DNA from: Natranaerovirga pectinivora | Lineage (GTDB): Bacteria > Bacillota > Clostridia > Lachnospirales > DSM-24629 | Direction: 5' to 3' | Assembly (NCBI RefSeq): GCF_004342165.1 | Contig: NZ_SMAL01000003.1 | Coordinates: 268,977-332,976 of the forward strand | Length of the DNA stretch: 64,000 nucleotides | Part shown: positions 36,414 to 45,984 of the stretch, piece by piece | Position numbering within the stretch: position 1 is the first letter of the stretch | Layout of the letters: every line of letters begins with the position of its first letter | Made by a program: the position numbers and the translations under genes | The notes under the pieces: generated by a model | Databases searched by the model: none | What the model saw: the letters and a program-made list of their open reading frames with translations, nothing else | Told to the model about the DNA's origin: nothing

Positions 36414-36889
36414 TTTCAAAGAAATTTAAGTACTTTACTTTTTTTATTGCAGGTCTAGCATTAGGGGTAATTATAGGAGTTTCTGGATTAACAGCCATTA
36501 TTAGTTCTAGAATTGATTCTTTTTACCATAAGATCATCATTTTAGAAAATGATATTGAAGACAAAAACACACGTTTACAAAGACTTGAAGAAAGCTTAAG
36601 TGAAGAAAGAGAAAAACAAAAATTACCATTAAAAGAAATACAAGTTCATTTAAACACCGACGAAGATGAGATTGATAAATTAACACTAACAAAGCATATC
36701 AAAGATAAATATACGACTTTTATTGGAAGAGAAATTGATACAATTGATTTGGATATTATTTCACAAATAATTGATAAAAGAATTTTTAGATTAGATGATA
36801 AATCATATCAATTAGAAGTGGAAAAAATATTTATGTCAGATGTATTAATCCTTTGGATATTTGTAGAACCCTTAAATGAAAATGATTAA
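36389..36889 (+). CDS. ytrI: YtrI-like sporulation membrane protein
   Basis: 166 residues. One N-terminal membrane segment (about 15-37, FTFFIAGLALGVIIGVSGLTAI) is followed by a coiled coil (about 45-78, IIILENDIEDKNTRLQRLEES) and a small alpha/beta domain, the layout of YtrI. It overlaps ytrH by 25 bases in another frame, implying coupled translation. The first codon is uncertain: GTG at 36389 has a poor ribosome site, and TTG at 36401 is an alternative behind GGTGCGGAAG. Confidence 0.72.
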   Translation: MRKLLVQLISKKFKYFTFFIAGLALGVIIGVSGLTAIISSRIDSFYHKIIILENDIEDKNTRLQRLEESLSEEREKQKLPLKEIQVHLNTDEDEIDKLTLTKHIKDKYTTFIGREIDTIDLDIISQIIDKRIFRLDDKSYQLEVEKIFMSDVLILWIFVEPLNEND

Positions 36890-36912
36890 ATGATAAAGGA
36901 GTGTATGATATC

Positions 36913-37278
36913 ATGACTCAATGTTCTTGGTGTGGTAAAGATGCTGGTGAATTTGTAGGTTTAAAACCTTGTGCTTTTTGTAGGGAAGAAATGACAAAAG
37001 GTGTTGCAGTGGTTGTTACTTCAGAAGATGATCCTGCTTTTAAAGACTTTTTCGAAGTAAAAGATACCTTTACACATATGGGGAAATACTTAGAAGAATG
37101 GTTTGTTGTTTCTAAAAAGGATTTTAAAAAGGTCATAAAGAAAAATTCAGAAATGAAAAAAGAAGATATAAATACTTTATCCGAAAAAGGCATGTTTTGG
37201 TTTCAGAGATCTTCTAAAAATGATTTGTCAGGTTCTTTCCCTGACAAAATGAAACTCTGTAATTTTAAAAATATATGA
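36913..37278 (+). CDS. Small protein with N-terminal zinc ribbon
   Basis: 121 residues from the ATG at 36913; AAAGGAG lies 12 bases upstream. The start MTQCSWCGKDAGEFVGLKPCAFCREE has two CxxC pairs (Cys4/7 and Cys20/23), a rubredoxin-like zinc ribbon. The remainder is lysine-rich with no clear family. It follows ytrI by 23 bases and may share its transcript; a bidirectional terminator closes the group. Function unknown; nucleic-acid or protein contact by the zinc ribbon is possible. Confidence 0.7.
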   Translation: MTQCSWCGKDAGEFVGLKPCAFCREEMTKGVAVVVTSEDDPAFKDFFEVKDTFTHMGKYLEEWFVVSKKDFKKVIKKNSEMKKEDINTLSEKGMFWFQRSSKNDLSGSFPDKMKLCNFKNI

Positions 37279-37294
37279 TTATTATTATTTTAAA

Positions 37295-37327
37295 AGGCTA
37301 ATCAAATTGATTAGCCTGAATTTTTTA
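37295..37327 (+). terminator. Bidirectional terminator between the zinc-ribbon and VWA genes
   Basis: AGGCTAATCA (37295-37304) pairs perfectly with TGATTAGCCT (37308-37317), followed by GAATTTTTT on the plus strand; the other strand ends in TTTTAAAATAAT. Confidence 0.85.
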
Positions 37328-40093
37328 TAGCCTATCTTTTTTCTTTTGTAATAAAGCTGATGTGGTACTAACTGCTTGGTTTTTGTTTTCTTCTTTCTTT
37401 ACTTTCTTCACTTTTTCCTTAGTTTTCAAGCTTTTTTTCTTAGTGATGTTTTTCTCTTTTTCTTCTACTTTAATAGTTTCACTGTTGCCATCATTTATTG
37501 TCTCATCTTTAATTGACTCTTGGTTTAACTTTTTCTTACTTCCAAAGTATTTTCTAATGTCTATATTAAGTCTTCTATTTCCAATATCATAAACAAATAG
37601 TAGTAATGCTAATACCAATAAAAAGTTGGTTATATCTATCATGGCTTTTACTGCCTGAACATTCCCTTCAAATATCTCCTGTGGATTCTCAATAAACCTT
37701 CCATTGGTTTCATTTACTAACATCTCTAACACTTGTTTGTTTTCAAAAAACTTATATTCTAAAGGGTATTGCATCACAGCAGCTGTATTCACATAACCAA
37801 TTACATTATCATTTAAAGTTTCTCTTATATTCATTGAATAATACCCAATATCATCTAAATTAATCATACCTTCATATTCTCCAGGTTTAATATTGGATAA
37901 TTGAATTTCTTTTTGTTGCCCCTCTTCAGATGTGCTAACGGCTGATACTCTTATATTAGGATCTATATGCTCTGAAACATAAGAAATCTTTGCCTTATTA
38001 CCTTCTATAGACACTGTTGCATTGCTAGATGAACTTTCATAATTTTCTAATGTCCAATTGATAATATTTTGCCATAAGGTTATATTGTTTTCCCAAGGGG
38101 TATACTGGGCACTCCATGCACCTGAGATATCAGAATTCCATGCCACTGTTCTTCCTAATCCATATTGCCATACCGCAAGGATAGGGTCTTCTTCATCTGA
38201 GTCCAATATAACCGTTGCATTCTCCTTAGGGGATGATGCAATATATCCAAGTAAAGATGGTAGCCCTCTATTCGTAACTACTCTATTTAATATTGGATGG
38301 TTATATCGTATTCTTGGGAAAAAGGCTCTATTATGCAAATATTGTCTTGAAGACAAATACACTTCTTGAGCAAATATTCTAGGAATATCCGTATTCAAAT
38401 CTGTATGATAATATCTTCCATTGCCCATATTAGAAAGTCGGTTTAATAAAAATGTATCTGCACCAAAACCAATGGACACAGTAGATAATGTAATATTGTT
38501 ATTGTTCATTTCCTCTAACAAATCATCATATGCGACAAAGCCATCTTGACCATCTGTTAATAAAATAATGTGTTTGATTTGGGCATTTGTTTTATTAATC
38601 TGTTCATACCCTTCTTTTAATGCAGGAAAAATACTGGTTCCACCTTGAATATCTATACTATTAATTTTTCTATTTATTGCATCTTTATTATTTGCTTGTT
38701 GTATGTCAACAATCCATTGATAGGTATGGTCAAAGGCCAATATACCAATAGAGTCTGTATCCCTTATTGTGTTTAAAGCTTCTATTGCCGCTTCTTTGGC
38801 CATGTCAAGATTATTAATAAACCCATTACCATCACTCATACTTCCAGATTGGTCTATTATCATAACAATTGCCATTTCTGGAATTTCTTTTTTACCTTTT
38901 AAATCCATATACACAGGCAATACTTCTTCTAAAGGCGTATCTTTATAGTCTCCTAAAGCGAATGCATTTTCTCCACCTGTAACAATTAACCCTCCTGCAT
39001 AATCGTTTACGTAAGGTTTTATATTGGATAAAAAAGAGTCACTTAGATCATTGGCGTTAACATTAGCAAGTATGATACTCTTATATTCTGTTAATTCATT
39101 TAATGTTCTAGGTACTGCAAAAGGACTTCTTTTTACATACTCTATATTAGAGGCCTTTAGAATCTCCTCTAACACTTCACCTTCCCCAGGCTCCCCTTCC
39201 ACTAATAATAGCTTTGGTTGGGTTTGAACATTGGTATATGTTGTATACTCATTATTTCTTAACTCAGTATCTATTAGTGGTTCTATAACTGCTTTATAAG
39301 TTTGAATACCTGTTTCTAACTGTGTGTCTTGAAAGACAAATCTATTGTCTCCCTTTTGTATGTCTACTGTACTTACGCCTTTTTTGGTCCTTCCAGAATA
39401 TAATGTTATTTGTCCTTGGGTTTCTACGTTGCTTTTTACTTCAACAACGATATTAAAAGTTTCTCCATAATGAATCCTATCAGGCACTCTTAAATCATCA
39501 ATATAAACCTCTTGTTGTTCTTGATGATCTATTTTTAGGACATTTATCTCCACATTCTGTTCCATTAGGGATGGAATAATTCTTCTTGTATCTCCTTCAT
39601 TTTCTTCCCCATCAGATATAAGAATAATTCTTTTTGCTCTATCTTCAGGGAAGAGTGCCAATGCAGAAGTTAAGGCATTTTGTATATTTGTACTTCTTTG
39701 AATAGGTGTTGTTGTGATTTGATTATAGGCTCTACTTTCGTTAATAAACCGATCTACTAAAACATTTTCGCCAAATACTAAAACACCTGCTGTTTCTCCA
39801 ATTGGTATTGTGTTGATTGCTTCGCTAATAAATCTATCTGCTTCACCTCTATAATTACTGGCACTACTTGATAAGTCAACAATAAAAAGATTTGTAGTCC
39901 CTTTTGTATCCCACCGAAAATTAATACCACATAAAGCCAGGACAATTAAAAATATTAAAACACTTCTTATTATAAGCACATTTCTCTTTTTATCCTTCTT
40001 TTGAAACAGCCACCTAGAAGATAAAATGACTCCTATGATTATTAAAGGTATTAATACTAACAAATATGGCCTACCAATACTTACTTGCATCAT
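37325..40093 (-). CDS. Large VWA-domain membrane protein with GATase1-like domain (BatB/YegL type)
   Basis: 922 residues. Membrane segments near the N-terminus (about 8-27 and 39-60) and near 835-853 frame a large outer part. A first VWA-like fold begins NLFIVDLSSSAS (about 71-82, altered MIDAS), a GATase1-like domain follows (LLLVEGEPGEGEVLEEIL; AGGLIVTGGENAFALG), and a second VWA has an intact MIDAS VMIIDQSGSMSDG (about 407-419) with HIILLTDGQDG. The C-terminal tail is Lys-rich and cytoplasmic. It is the last gene of the MoxR/DUF58/VWA group, whose ATPase is thought to act on VWA partners as a chaperone. Confidence 0.85.
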   Translation of the reverse strand: MMQVSIGRPYLLVLIPLIIIGVILSSRWLFQKKDKKRNVLIIRSVLIFLIVLALCGINFRWDTKGTTNLFIVDLSSSASNYRGEADRFISEAINTIPIGETAGVLVFGENVLVDRFINESRAYNQITTTPIQRSTNIQNALTSALALFPEDRAKRIILISDGEENEGDTRRIIPSLMEQNVEINVLKIDHQEQQEVYIDDLRVPDRIHYGETFNIVVEVKSNVETQGQITLYSGRTKKGVSTVDIQKGDNRFVFQDTQLETGIQTYKAVIEPLIDTELRNNEYTTYTNVQTQPKLLLVEGEPGEGEVLEEILKASNIEYVKRSPFAVPRTLNELTEYKSIILANVNANDLSDSFLSNIKPYVNDYAGGLIVTGGENAFALGDYKDTPLEEVLPVYMDLKGKKEIPEMAIVMIIDQSGSMSDGNGFINNLDMAKEAAIEALNTIRDTDSIGILAFDHTYQWIVDIQQANNKDAINRKINSIDIQGGTSIFPALKEGYEQINKTNAQIKHIILLTDGQDGFVAYDDLLEEMNNNNITLSTVSIGFGADTFLLNRLSNMGNGRYYHTDLNTDIPRIFAQEVYLSSRQYLHNRAFFPRIRYNHPILNRVVTNRGLPSLLGYIASSPKENATVILDSDEEDPILAVWQYGLGRTVAWNSDISGAWSAQYTPWENNITLWQNIINWTLENYESSSSNATVSIEGNKAKISYVSEHIDPNIRVSAVSTSEEGQQKEIQLSNIKPGEYEGMINLDDIGYYSMNIRETLNDNVIGYVNTAAVMQYPLEYKFFENKQVLEMLVNETNGRFIENPQEIFEGNVQAVKAMIDITNFLLVLALLLFVYDIGNRRLNIDIRKYFGSKKKLNQESIKDETINDGNSETIKVEEKEKNITKKKSLKTKEKVKKVKKEENKNQAVSTTSALLQKKKDRL

Positions 40094-40098
40094 TTCCC

Positions 40099-41895
40099 CT
40101 ACTTCCTACTCTCAACAATATAAACAACCCACTCTATTAAAACAAAAATAAGTAAGGCAATTATTAGATATTTTCTTAAATCTAGTATACCAAGGGTAAT
40201 TTCATTATTTCTTGAAAAATTATCTTGTATTACTATTGATTCTACTCTAGACTCTTTATAACTTGGAAAATTTACAACAAAATACTCTTCCACCTTTTCA
40301 TCTTCTACCCATTGTGCGGCTGTGTATACCCCTACCTTTTGAGCATTGGTATATGGCTTCATTGGAAAACTTAAAGGTACTATTTCCTTATTACCACTTG
40401 GGGTTTCAATCTCTATTTGACTACCATGGGTATTCGGATTTAATCCGACTTCATCTCCAGCAGTAAATTTATAGTATGTTAGTATGCCATCTTCTACTAG
40501 ATAGTCTAGAATATTATGAATTAATATTGGAAACTCTGGTTTTAAAACCAAATCCGTGTCATGTAAATCAAAGGGTAGAATGACAACTTTTTGCCCATTT
40601 ACTTCTCCGTAACTGCCAGCATTTGCATTGTTTAATGTTAAAAAAGTATTCATCCAATTCTTATTATCAATAGCTTTTATTTCTCTTACGCTAAAGGTCA
40701 TTCTATCTATAAATTTTGTTACACTAGAATCACTTGCTGTAACCAAACCGCCATTTCTTATACCATTGATACTTACAAAAGGATTCCCTTGTGGGTTTAT
40801 TAAAAGCACATTTCCTCCTTTTGGTACACTACCTAACTCTAACCCATCAATAATATATAAGTCATACTCATTTCTTCCAATGGTGTTAATATCATTGGTC
40901 TTATAAATATTTATATTAGGTAAAGTAAACAATGCTTTTTCAATAAATATATTTCTATTGGTGGCCAATAAAACATTGGTTTCGTATTCACTTGTTATAA
41001 TGTCGTAGGCTATATTATCATAAACCAAATCATCCGAATCATTCAGTTCTGCTTTTATAATATTACCTGTAAAATTCACATTATTAAAATGTACTAGTTT
41101 ATGCTCTTCTGGCTCTAATTGGATTTTTTGAATGTCTAATAGCTTACCATCTCCATATAGATTAACATCTGTTGAAAGGGTCTCCTTAGACCAATTGGTT
41201 ACTTGTGCCATTATGTAAAGATTATTTTCTCGATAACGATGGCTCACATAATCTACAGATAAATTAATGACTTCATTATTAAAGGATATGACTCTACCAT
41301 CATTTAGCCTTAGGTCTTGATCTGTAAAAAATAAAATGTCATACCCTTCCCACTGGCTAGTGAGTGAGTTAATAACAGAAAAACTATCTTCTATTCTAGA
41401 AGGCAAATGAGTTACTTCTATATTATCTAATACTCTAACAATCCTATCTTTATCTTTTGTATTGCTAATTTCAATTTTTGCCATATTAGACACTGAAATA
41501 ATAGAAACTGAAGTATTCTCCTTTAAAGCATTCACTAGATTCTTAGCACTCTCTATGGCTTCTAGAAACCTAGTGCTATCATTATATGATGTATTCATAC
41601 TCCCACTGGTGTCAATAACCATAAGAATATTTTCAGCATCTGTATGCCTTGAGTGAAAATAAGGGTTCATTAATATAAAAATGATTAATAAAATAATTAA
41701 AAGCTGTATCAATAAAAGAAGGCTCTTTTTAAGCTTTTCCCATGGTGTATTGACTTCCATATTCTTATATACTTCTTCCCATAAAAAAGTACTGGAATAA
41801 ACATAATCCTCTGCTTTTTGTTTAAGCAAATACATTATGATTACAATGGGTATAAGGGCTAAAAAAGTTAAGGGCCAAAATTGAAGAAAATTCAT
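40099..41895 (-). CDS. BatA-like VWA membrane protein
   Basis: 598 residues. The N-terminus FLQFWPLTFLALIPIVIIMYLLKQK is the BatA/aerotolerance N-terminal segment, with a second membrane segment at about 58-77. A VWA domain follows with the MIDAS MVIDTSGSMNTS (about 91-102), then a long beta-rich region and a final membrane segment near the C-terminus (KYLIIALLIFVLIEWVVYIV). It overlaps in operon with DUF58 (45 bases apart) and the larger VWA gene (five bases). Confidence 0.87.
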   Translation of the reverse strand: MNFLQFWPLTFLALIPIVIIMYLLKQKAEDYVYSSTFLWEEVYKNMEVNTPWEKLKKSLLLLIQLLIILLIIFILMNPYFHSRHTDAENILMVIDTSGSMNTSYNDSTRFLEAIESAKNLVNALKENTSVSIISVSNMAKIEISNTKDKDRIVRVLDNIEVTHLPSRIEDSFSVINSLTSQWEGYDILFFTDQDLRLNDGRVISFNNEVINLSVDYVSHRYRENNLYIMAQVTNWSKETLSTDVNLYGDGKLLDIQKIQLEPEEHKLVHFNNVNFTGNIIKAELNDSDDLVYDNIAYDIITSEYETNVLLATNRNIFIEKALFTLPNINIYKTNDINTIGRNEYDLYIIDGLELGSVPKGGNVLLINPQGNPFVSINGIRNGGLVTASDSSVTKFIDRMTFSVREIKAIDNKNWMNTFLTLNNANAGSYGEVNGQKVVILPFDLHDTDLVLKPEFPILIHNILDYLVEDGILTYYKFTAGDEVGLNPNTHGSQIEIETPSGNKEIVPLSFPMKPYTNAQKVGVYTAAQWVEDEKVEEYFVVNFPSYKESRVESIVIQDNFSRNNEITLGILDLRKYLIIALLIFVLIEWVVYIVESRK

Positions 41896-41940
41896 AAGAC
41901 CTACCTCTACATTCCTTTATATTCTATGGTCTTTACAGGT

Positions 41941-42822
41941 TTATACTTTATTTATTAAACCTTTTGAAGAAAAAGATTGTAGCACTATTTTTTCAAGAGG
42001 TTCATCGGATATAATCTGTACATAATTACCATTATACTTTTTGGTTTTTAATTCAATATCCTTACAAAAGTTATTGAATGTTTTTTCATATAATTTCAAA
42101 ACATTAGGTGTCATAGATATTTTAATTGACTGTTCCGTTTCTGAATCTATTAGATTCACCATTTTATCAAAAGATGGTGCCATTTCTTCTCTAGCTAAGA
42201 GATGAATAACAATAACTTCTTGTTTTTTAAAAGCCAAGTATTTAATGGCATCTTCAATAGATTCCTTACAAAAGAAATCAGAAATAATAATAGAAACGCC
42301 TCTATTTCTAATGTCTTTTTTTCTTACAGCTGTACTAATTTCTGTTTTATTTTCAAATTGAATATGATTCAAGTCTTTTAATAGGTTTTGAAAAGACCCT
42401 TTTCCAGAACCGGTTTTAATGGTTTTGATGTCATTGTCTTTTAAAGCATGGATTTGCAACCTATCCATGTTGTTAAGGACTATATAGGATATAGCAGCTG
42501 TTAACTGTAGGGCAACTTTTGATTTTTTAGCCTCACCAAAATCCATAGAACGGCTACAATCTAAAAAAATATTAAAAACAGCTTCTCTTTCTTCCATAAA
42601 CAATTTAATAAAAAGCTTTTCAAATCGACCATAAGCATTCCAATCAATACGTCTAAAGTCATCCCCTTGTATGTACTCCCGATAATCAGAAAATTCTACA
42701 GAGGTGCCCTTTGCTAAAGACTTTCTTCCCCCATTAGCACCTTGAGAAAGACTCATTTTTATTAAAAAATTCAACCGATTTAATTTCTTAAAAAATGGTT
42801 CATCAAATATATTTTCATTCAT
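41941..42822 (-). CDS. DUF58 domain protein
   Basis: 293 residues, no membrane segment. The DUF58 core is GDDFRRIDWNAYGRFEKLF (about 54-72) followed by FNIFLDCSRSMDFG (about 84-97), a VWA-like metal motif. DUF58 genes sit beside MoxR ATPases almost everywhere; together they form a chaperone-like unit that works on VWA proteins. The start is three bases after the MoxR stop, so the two are translationally linked. Confidence 0.92.
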   Translation of the reverse strand: MNENIFDEPFFKKLNRLNFLIKMSLSQGANGGRKSLAKGTSVEFSDYREYIQGDDFRRIDWNAYGRFEKLFIKLFMEEREAVFNIFLDCSRSMDFGEAKKSKVALQLTAAISYIVLNNMDRLQIHALKDNDIKTIKTGSGKGSFQNLLKDLNHIQFENKTEISTAVRKKDIRNRGVSIIISDFFCKESIEDAIKYLAFKKQEVIVIHLLAREEMAPSFDKMVNLIDSETEQSIKISMTPNVLKLYEKTFNNFCKDIELKTKKYNGNYVQIISDEPLEKIVLQSFSSKGLINKV

Positions 42823-42825
42823 ACA

Positions 42826-43809
42826 TTACACAGCCTTTACCACTTCAAGGATTTCTGTTATCAAATCATCTGGGGTTAAATTATCCGATACCCCTTCAAA
42901 ATTAAGAATAAGTCTATGTCTTAAAGCTGGATAAGCAACGAATTTAATGTCCTCAAAAGAAACATTTAATCTACCTTCCATTAACGCTCTAACTTTAGCA
43001 CCTGTTATGATAGACTGGGCTCCCCTTGGACTGGCCCCTACTGCAATATATTTCTTTGTTTTTTCTGGAGAATCCTCTCTATCTGGATGGGTTGCCAAAA
43101 GAACTTTTAAAGCATACTCTGTCACTGCATCAGCAATTGGCACTTCCTTAATAATCTTTCTCATGGATAAAATCTTTTCACCATCAATAATTGAACTTAA
43201 TGCCACTTGTTTATTGGTTACAGTAATCTCCATAATCTCTTTAAGTTCCTCTAATGATGGATACTCAACATTAAGCTTAAACATAAAGCGATCTAGTTGT
43301 GCCTCTGGAAGAGGATATGTCCCTTCATTCTCTATAGGATTCTGAGTGGCTAACACCATAAATGGACTTGGCAATTCGTAAGTACTCTTACTCACAGTAA
43401 CCGTTTTCTCTTGCATGGCCTCAAGAAGCGCTGACTGAGTCTTTGGCGTTGCCCTATTAATCTCATCTGCTAAAACTAAATTGGCAAAAATAGGTCCTTT
43501 ATCAAACTCAAAAACATTCTTATCATTCTCTTTAACAATTAAATTGGTTCCCGTCACATCCGCAGGCATTAAATCAGGTGTAAACTGAATACGCGAAAAA
43601 CTAAGATCAAGAACCTTAGAAATGGTCTTAACAAGCTGAGTCTTCCCAAGCCCAGGAACCCCCTCTAACAAAATATTGCCACCTGATAAAATCCCAATCA
43701 AAACCTGTCTAACAATATCCTTCTGCCCAATAATACCTTTCCCAATCTCTTGTTCACACATAAGCACATTATCAATCAAATCCTGTATATCTTTCTCATT
43801 AATCTCCAA
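42826..43809 (-). CDS. MoxR-family AAA+ ATPase
   Basis: About 327 residues. Walker A is LLEGVPGLGKTQLVKT, Walker B is LVLADEINRATPKTQSALLEAMQE, and sensor 1 is MVLATQNPIENEGTYPLPEAQLDRF in part, all diagnostic of MoxR. A GTG at 43818 lies inside the AGGAG site, so TTG at 43809, eight bases beyond it, is the better start; this is not certain. It begins the MoxR-DUF58-VWA-VWA run. The preceding 350 bases hold a long palindrome and no gene. Confidence 0.94.
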   Translation of the reverse strand: MEINEKDIQDLIDNVLMCEQEIGKGIIGQKDIVRQVLIGILSGGNILLEGVPGLGKTQLVKTISKVLDLSFSRIQFTPDLMPADVTGTNLIVKENDKNVFEFDKGPIFANLVLADEINRATPKTQSALLEAMQEKTVTVSKSTYELPSPFMVLATQNPIENEGTYPLPEAQLDRFMFKLNVEYPSLEELKEIMEITVTNKQVALSSIIDGEKILSMRKIIKEVPIADAVTEYALKVLLATHPDREDSPEKTKKYIAVGASPRGAQSIITGAKVRALMEGRLNVSFEDIKFVAYPALRHRLILNFEGVSDNLTPDDLITEILEVVKAV

Positions 43810-43923
43810 ATCACTCACTCCTAAAAAAATATTTACTATCTATCATAATATTATTACCACCAAAGCAACTTCACCACGAAGTAGGTGAAATCCCATACAA
43901 AGTTTTTCTACTTCCACGACAGA

Positions 43924-44120
43924 GTATGAGAGTGTACTTGTATGGCTGTTCTCTTTTAAATATTTTCCTGAAATACTTAGTAAGTGGAAATAAATATTCC
44001 GTTAAAAGCCTTAAGTGTTTGACCGAAGGGAGTTCTTAAGGCTTAGGAATAATTATTGAAACGCACTTAGAATTTCAAAAAATATTTAAGCAGAACTGCC
44101 ATACAAGTACACTCTCATAC
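43924..44120. mobile_element. Long palindromic (MITE-like) element, copy 1
   Basis: A 197-base near-perfect palindrome. The outer 23 bases (43924-43946, starting GTATGAGAGTGTACTTG) pair exactly with 44098-44120; inner arms pair with few bulges down to GCCTTAAG (44008-44015) and CTTAAGGC (44035-44042), around a 19-base loop TGTTTGACCGAAGGGAGTT. It codes for nothing and lies between the 524-residue gene and moxR. The inner 100 bases recur at 45861-45984. In RNA it would form a very stable hairpin. Just outside it, 44121-44154 holds a 12-base tandem repeat (GACTCTTCATAC, AACTCTTCATAC). Confidence 0.75.
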
Positions 44121-44170
44121 GACTCTTCATACAACTCTTCATACAACTCTTTCAAAAGAGCCACAACAAT

Positions 44171-45745
44171 TTAATTCAACGATTCAAAATACCCCCGAAT
44201 AACATCCTTCATAACATCAGGAATACTATAATCATACATAACATCCATAGCCCTCTCAGTATATTCACCTATAACACGATCATAACTAACGGATTCACCT
44301 CTTAAAGTCAACCCACTATTATCTATCTGAACCTGACTATTCCCTTCAGAATCTTGAACACCCGTTAAATTATCATCATCACCAACAGTTCCCGTAACAA
44401 AAACATTATCACTTACTTCATTCAACGGATCTTGTCTTTGAAACCCTTGATCACTGCCATGATTCCATCCAGTACCTCCACCATTTCCTTGGCCCCCTGA
44501 TCCAGAACCTTGGCCACTCCCTTGTCCATTGCCATCTCCATTACCGTCTCCGCCACCGTCACCATCTCCATCGCCATTCCCCGAATTATTCCCTTGCTGA
44601 TTATCAGAAGAAGGCAGACCAGGAATGCCTAGAGAAATTGATGGAGCACCTAATTCACTTAGCTCTTTGCTTAACTCCTCTTGTAACTCTTCAGACAACT
44701 CTCCTGCTTCGATGGCCTCTGCAAGCATTTCTAGTAACGCTTTTAATAGTTCACTGTCAAGTTCACTAAGCAAACTCCTTAAATCTTCTGCCATATCCTC
44801 TCTTAACCCCATATCTAACTGGGATAAATTCTCTGCCAACAAAGACAATAACTCTTGCAATTCGGTTAAATCAAATGTATTTAAAATCTCAGCAATATCA
44901 TTAAGTAGTTCATTTTCTTTCATTGCCTCTTGTAAATTTTCTTTTTCTGCTTGAGCCATATCCTCTTTGACTCTTTCACTATCAGGAAAAAGCTGCTTTC
45001 TCATATCCAATAAAAAGTCCTTAGCCTCATCCTTTTTATCTTCTGATTCCTTCTCTAATTTTTTTTCCAGTCGCTCTAATGCTTTATCTATATCTTGATC
45101 ATTAACAGCTTTATCAATTTCTTCCAAAGCTTCTTCCAAAGCTTCTTCTAGCGCCTCAAACTCTTCTTTACTATACAATTCCTTATGCTCTATTAATTCT
45201 TCAAGAACAGCTTCAATCTTCTCTTTAACCTCTTCTTTTAACTGTTTTAACTCATAATTTTCCCTAGCAATGGCATTTTTCTCATTAGGAATAAAACCGC
45301 TGGTAACAAAAATAATCACTAACAAAAACAAAGCAATCAATCGTTTATACCCTACCCTTACAGGCAACTTCTTTCTTAACTCATAACCCTGAATAGACTT
45401 TAAAGTATCCTGCTTCTGCATAACACTTAACTGATCTTTTTTTTCTAACAACTCCATTGAAGTCAATAACCGTTCATCAAGCCCTGTAGAATCCGCAACA
45501 AGCGCCGCTTTCTTTAAAGAAGGCATTCTAAAAAAAGAAAACCCAATAGAAATAACCAAGCCACTCATCACACAATAAATAGAAATCATAAAAGCCCTAT
45601 AGATAGGAATAAAAAATGAGGCTACCATTAAAGCAATACCAAAACACAAAGCAATCAAAGACCCTTTCACAAGGGTATTCACAAAGATATTCAAACCAAT
45701 TAATCGCTGTGCTTTCTTTATAAACTTAATAATCTTAATCTCCAT
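44171..45745 (-). CDS. Coiled-coil membrane protein with Gly-rich linker, function unknown
   Basis: 524 residues. Two membrane segments at about 17-40 and 44-66 and one at about 133-150, then a long charged helical part (about 165-360, rich in Glu/Leu/Lys, coiled-coil-like; EALEEALEEALEEIDKAV), a flexible Gly/Asp/Ser linker (about 376-430) and a C-terminal tail ending in YDYSIPDVMKDVIRGYF. The layout recalls DUF4175-type proteins found with BatA/VWA genes. It lies between the ABC-2 genes and the MoxR group and probably belongs to the same system. Confidence 0.7.
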   Translation of the reverse strand: MEIKIIKFIKKAQRLIGLNIFVNTLVKGSLIALCFGIALMVASFFIPIYRAFMISIYCVMSGLVISIGFSFFRMPSLKKAALVADSTGLDERLLTSMELLEKKDQLSVMQKQDTLKSIQGYELRKKLPVRVGYKRLIALFLLVIIFVTSGFIPNEKNAIARENYELKQLKEEVKEKIEAVLEELIEHKELYSKEEFEALEEALEEALEEIDKAVNDQDIDKALERLEKKLEKESEDKKDEAKDFLLDMRKQLFPDSERVKEDMAQAEKENLQEAMKENELLNDIAEILNTFDLTELQELLSLLAENLSQLDMGLREDMAEDLRSLLSELDSELLKALLEMLAEAIEAGELSEELQEELSKELSELGAPSISLGIPGLPSSDNQQGNNSGNGDGDGDGGGDGNGDGNGQGSGQGSGSGGQGNGGGTGWNHGSDQGFQRQDPLNEVSDNVFVTGTVGDDDNLTGVQDSEGNSQVQIDNSGLTLRGESVSYDRVIGEYTERAMDVMYDYSIPDVMKDVIRGYFESLN

Positions 45746-45860
45746 AATAATAACCTCCTAACCAAAATCTATTGTAATATCTATTATTTTTCTACTATAA
45801 GTGAATGAAGCAATGTTTTAAAAGAACGAGCCCAGTATGAGGTCTATCTGTGATAATAAA

Positions 45861-45984
45861 GTGACTTTTAAATATTTCTACAGTAAATCTTAGTAAGTGA
45901 AGATAAAAATTCCGTCAAAAGCCTTAAGTGTCTGACCGAAGGGAGTTCTTAAGGCTTAGGAATATTTCATCGAATCACTTACTC
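45861..45984. mobile_element. Long palindromic (MITE-like) element, copy 2 (shorter)
   Basis: Core nearly identical to the element at 43924-44120: GCCTTAAG (45921-45928), loop TGTCTGACCGAAGGGAGTT, CTTAAGGC (45948-45955), with outer arms AGTAAGTGA (45892-45900) and TCACTTACT (45975-45983). Its right end overlaps the stop codon of the ABC-2 permease gene (TAA at 45979-45981), so the element supplies the end of that reading frame. The outermost 23-base arm of copy 1 is missing. Confidence 0.72.
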
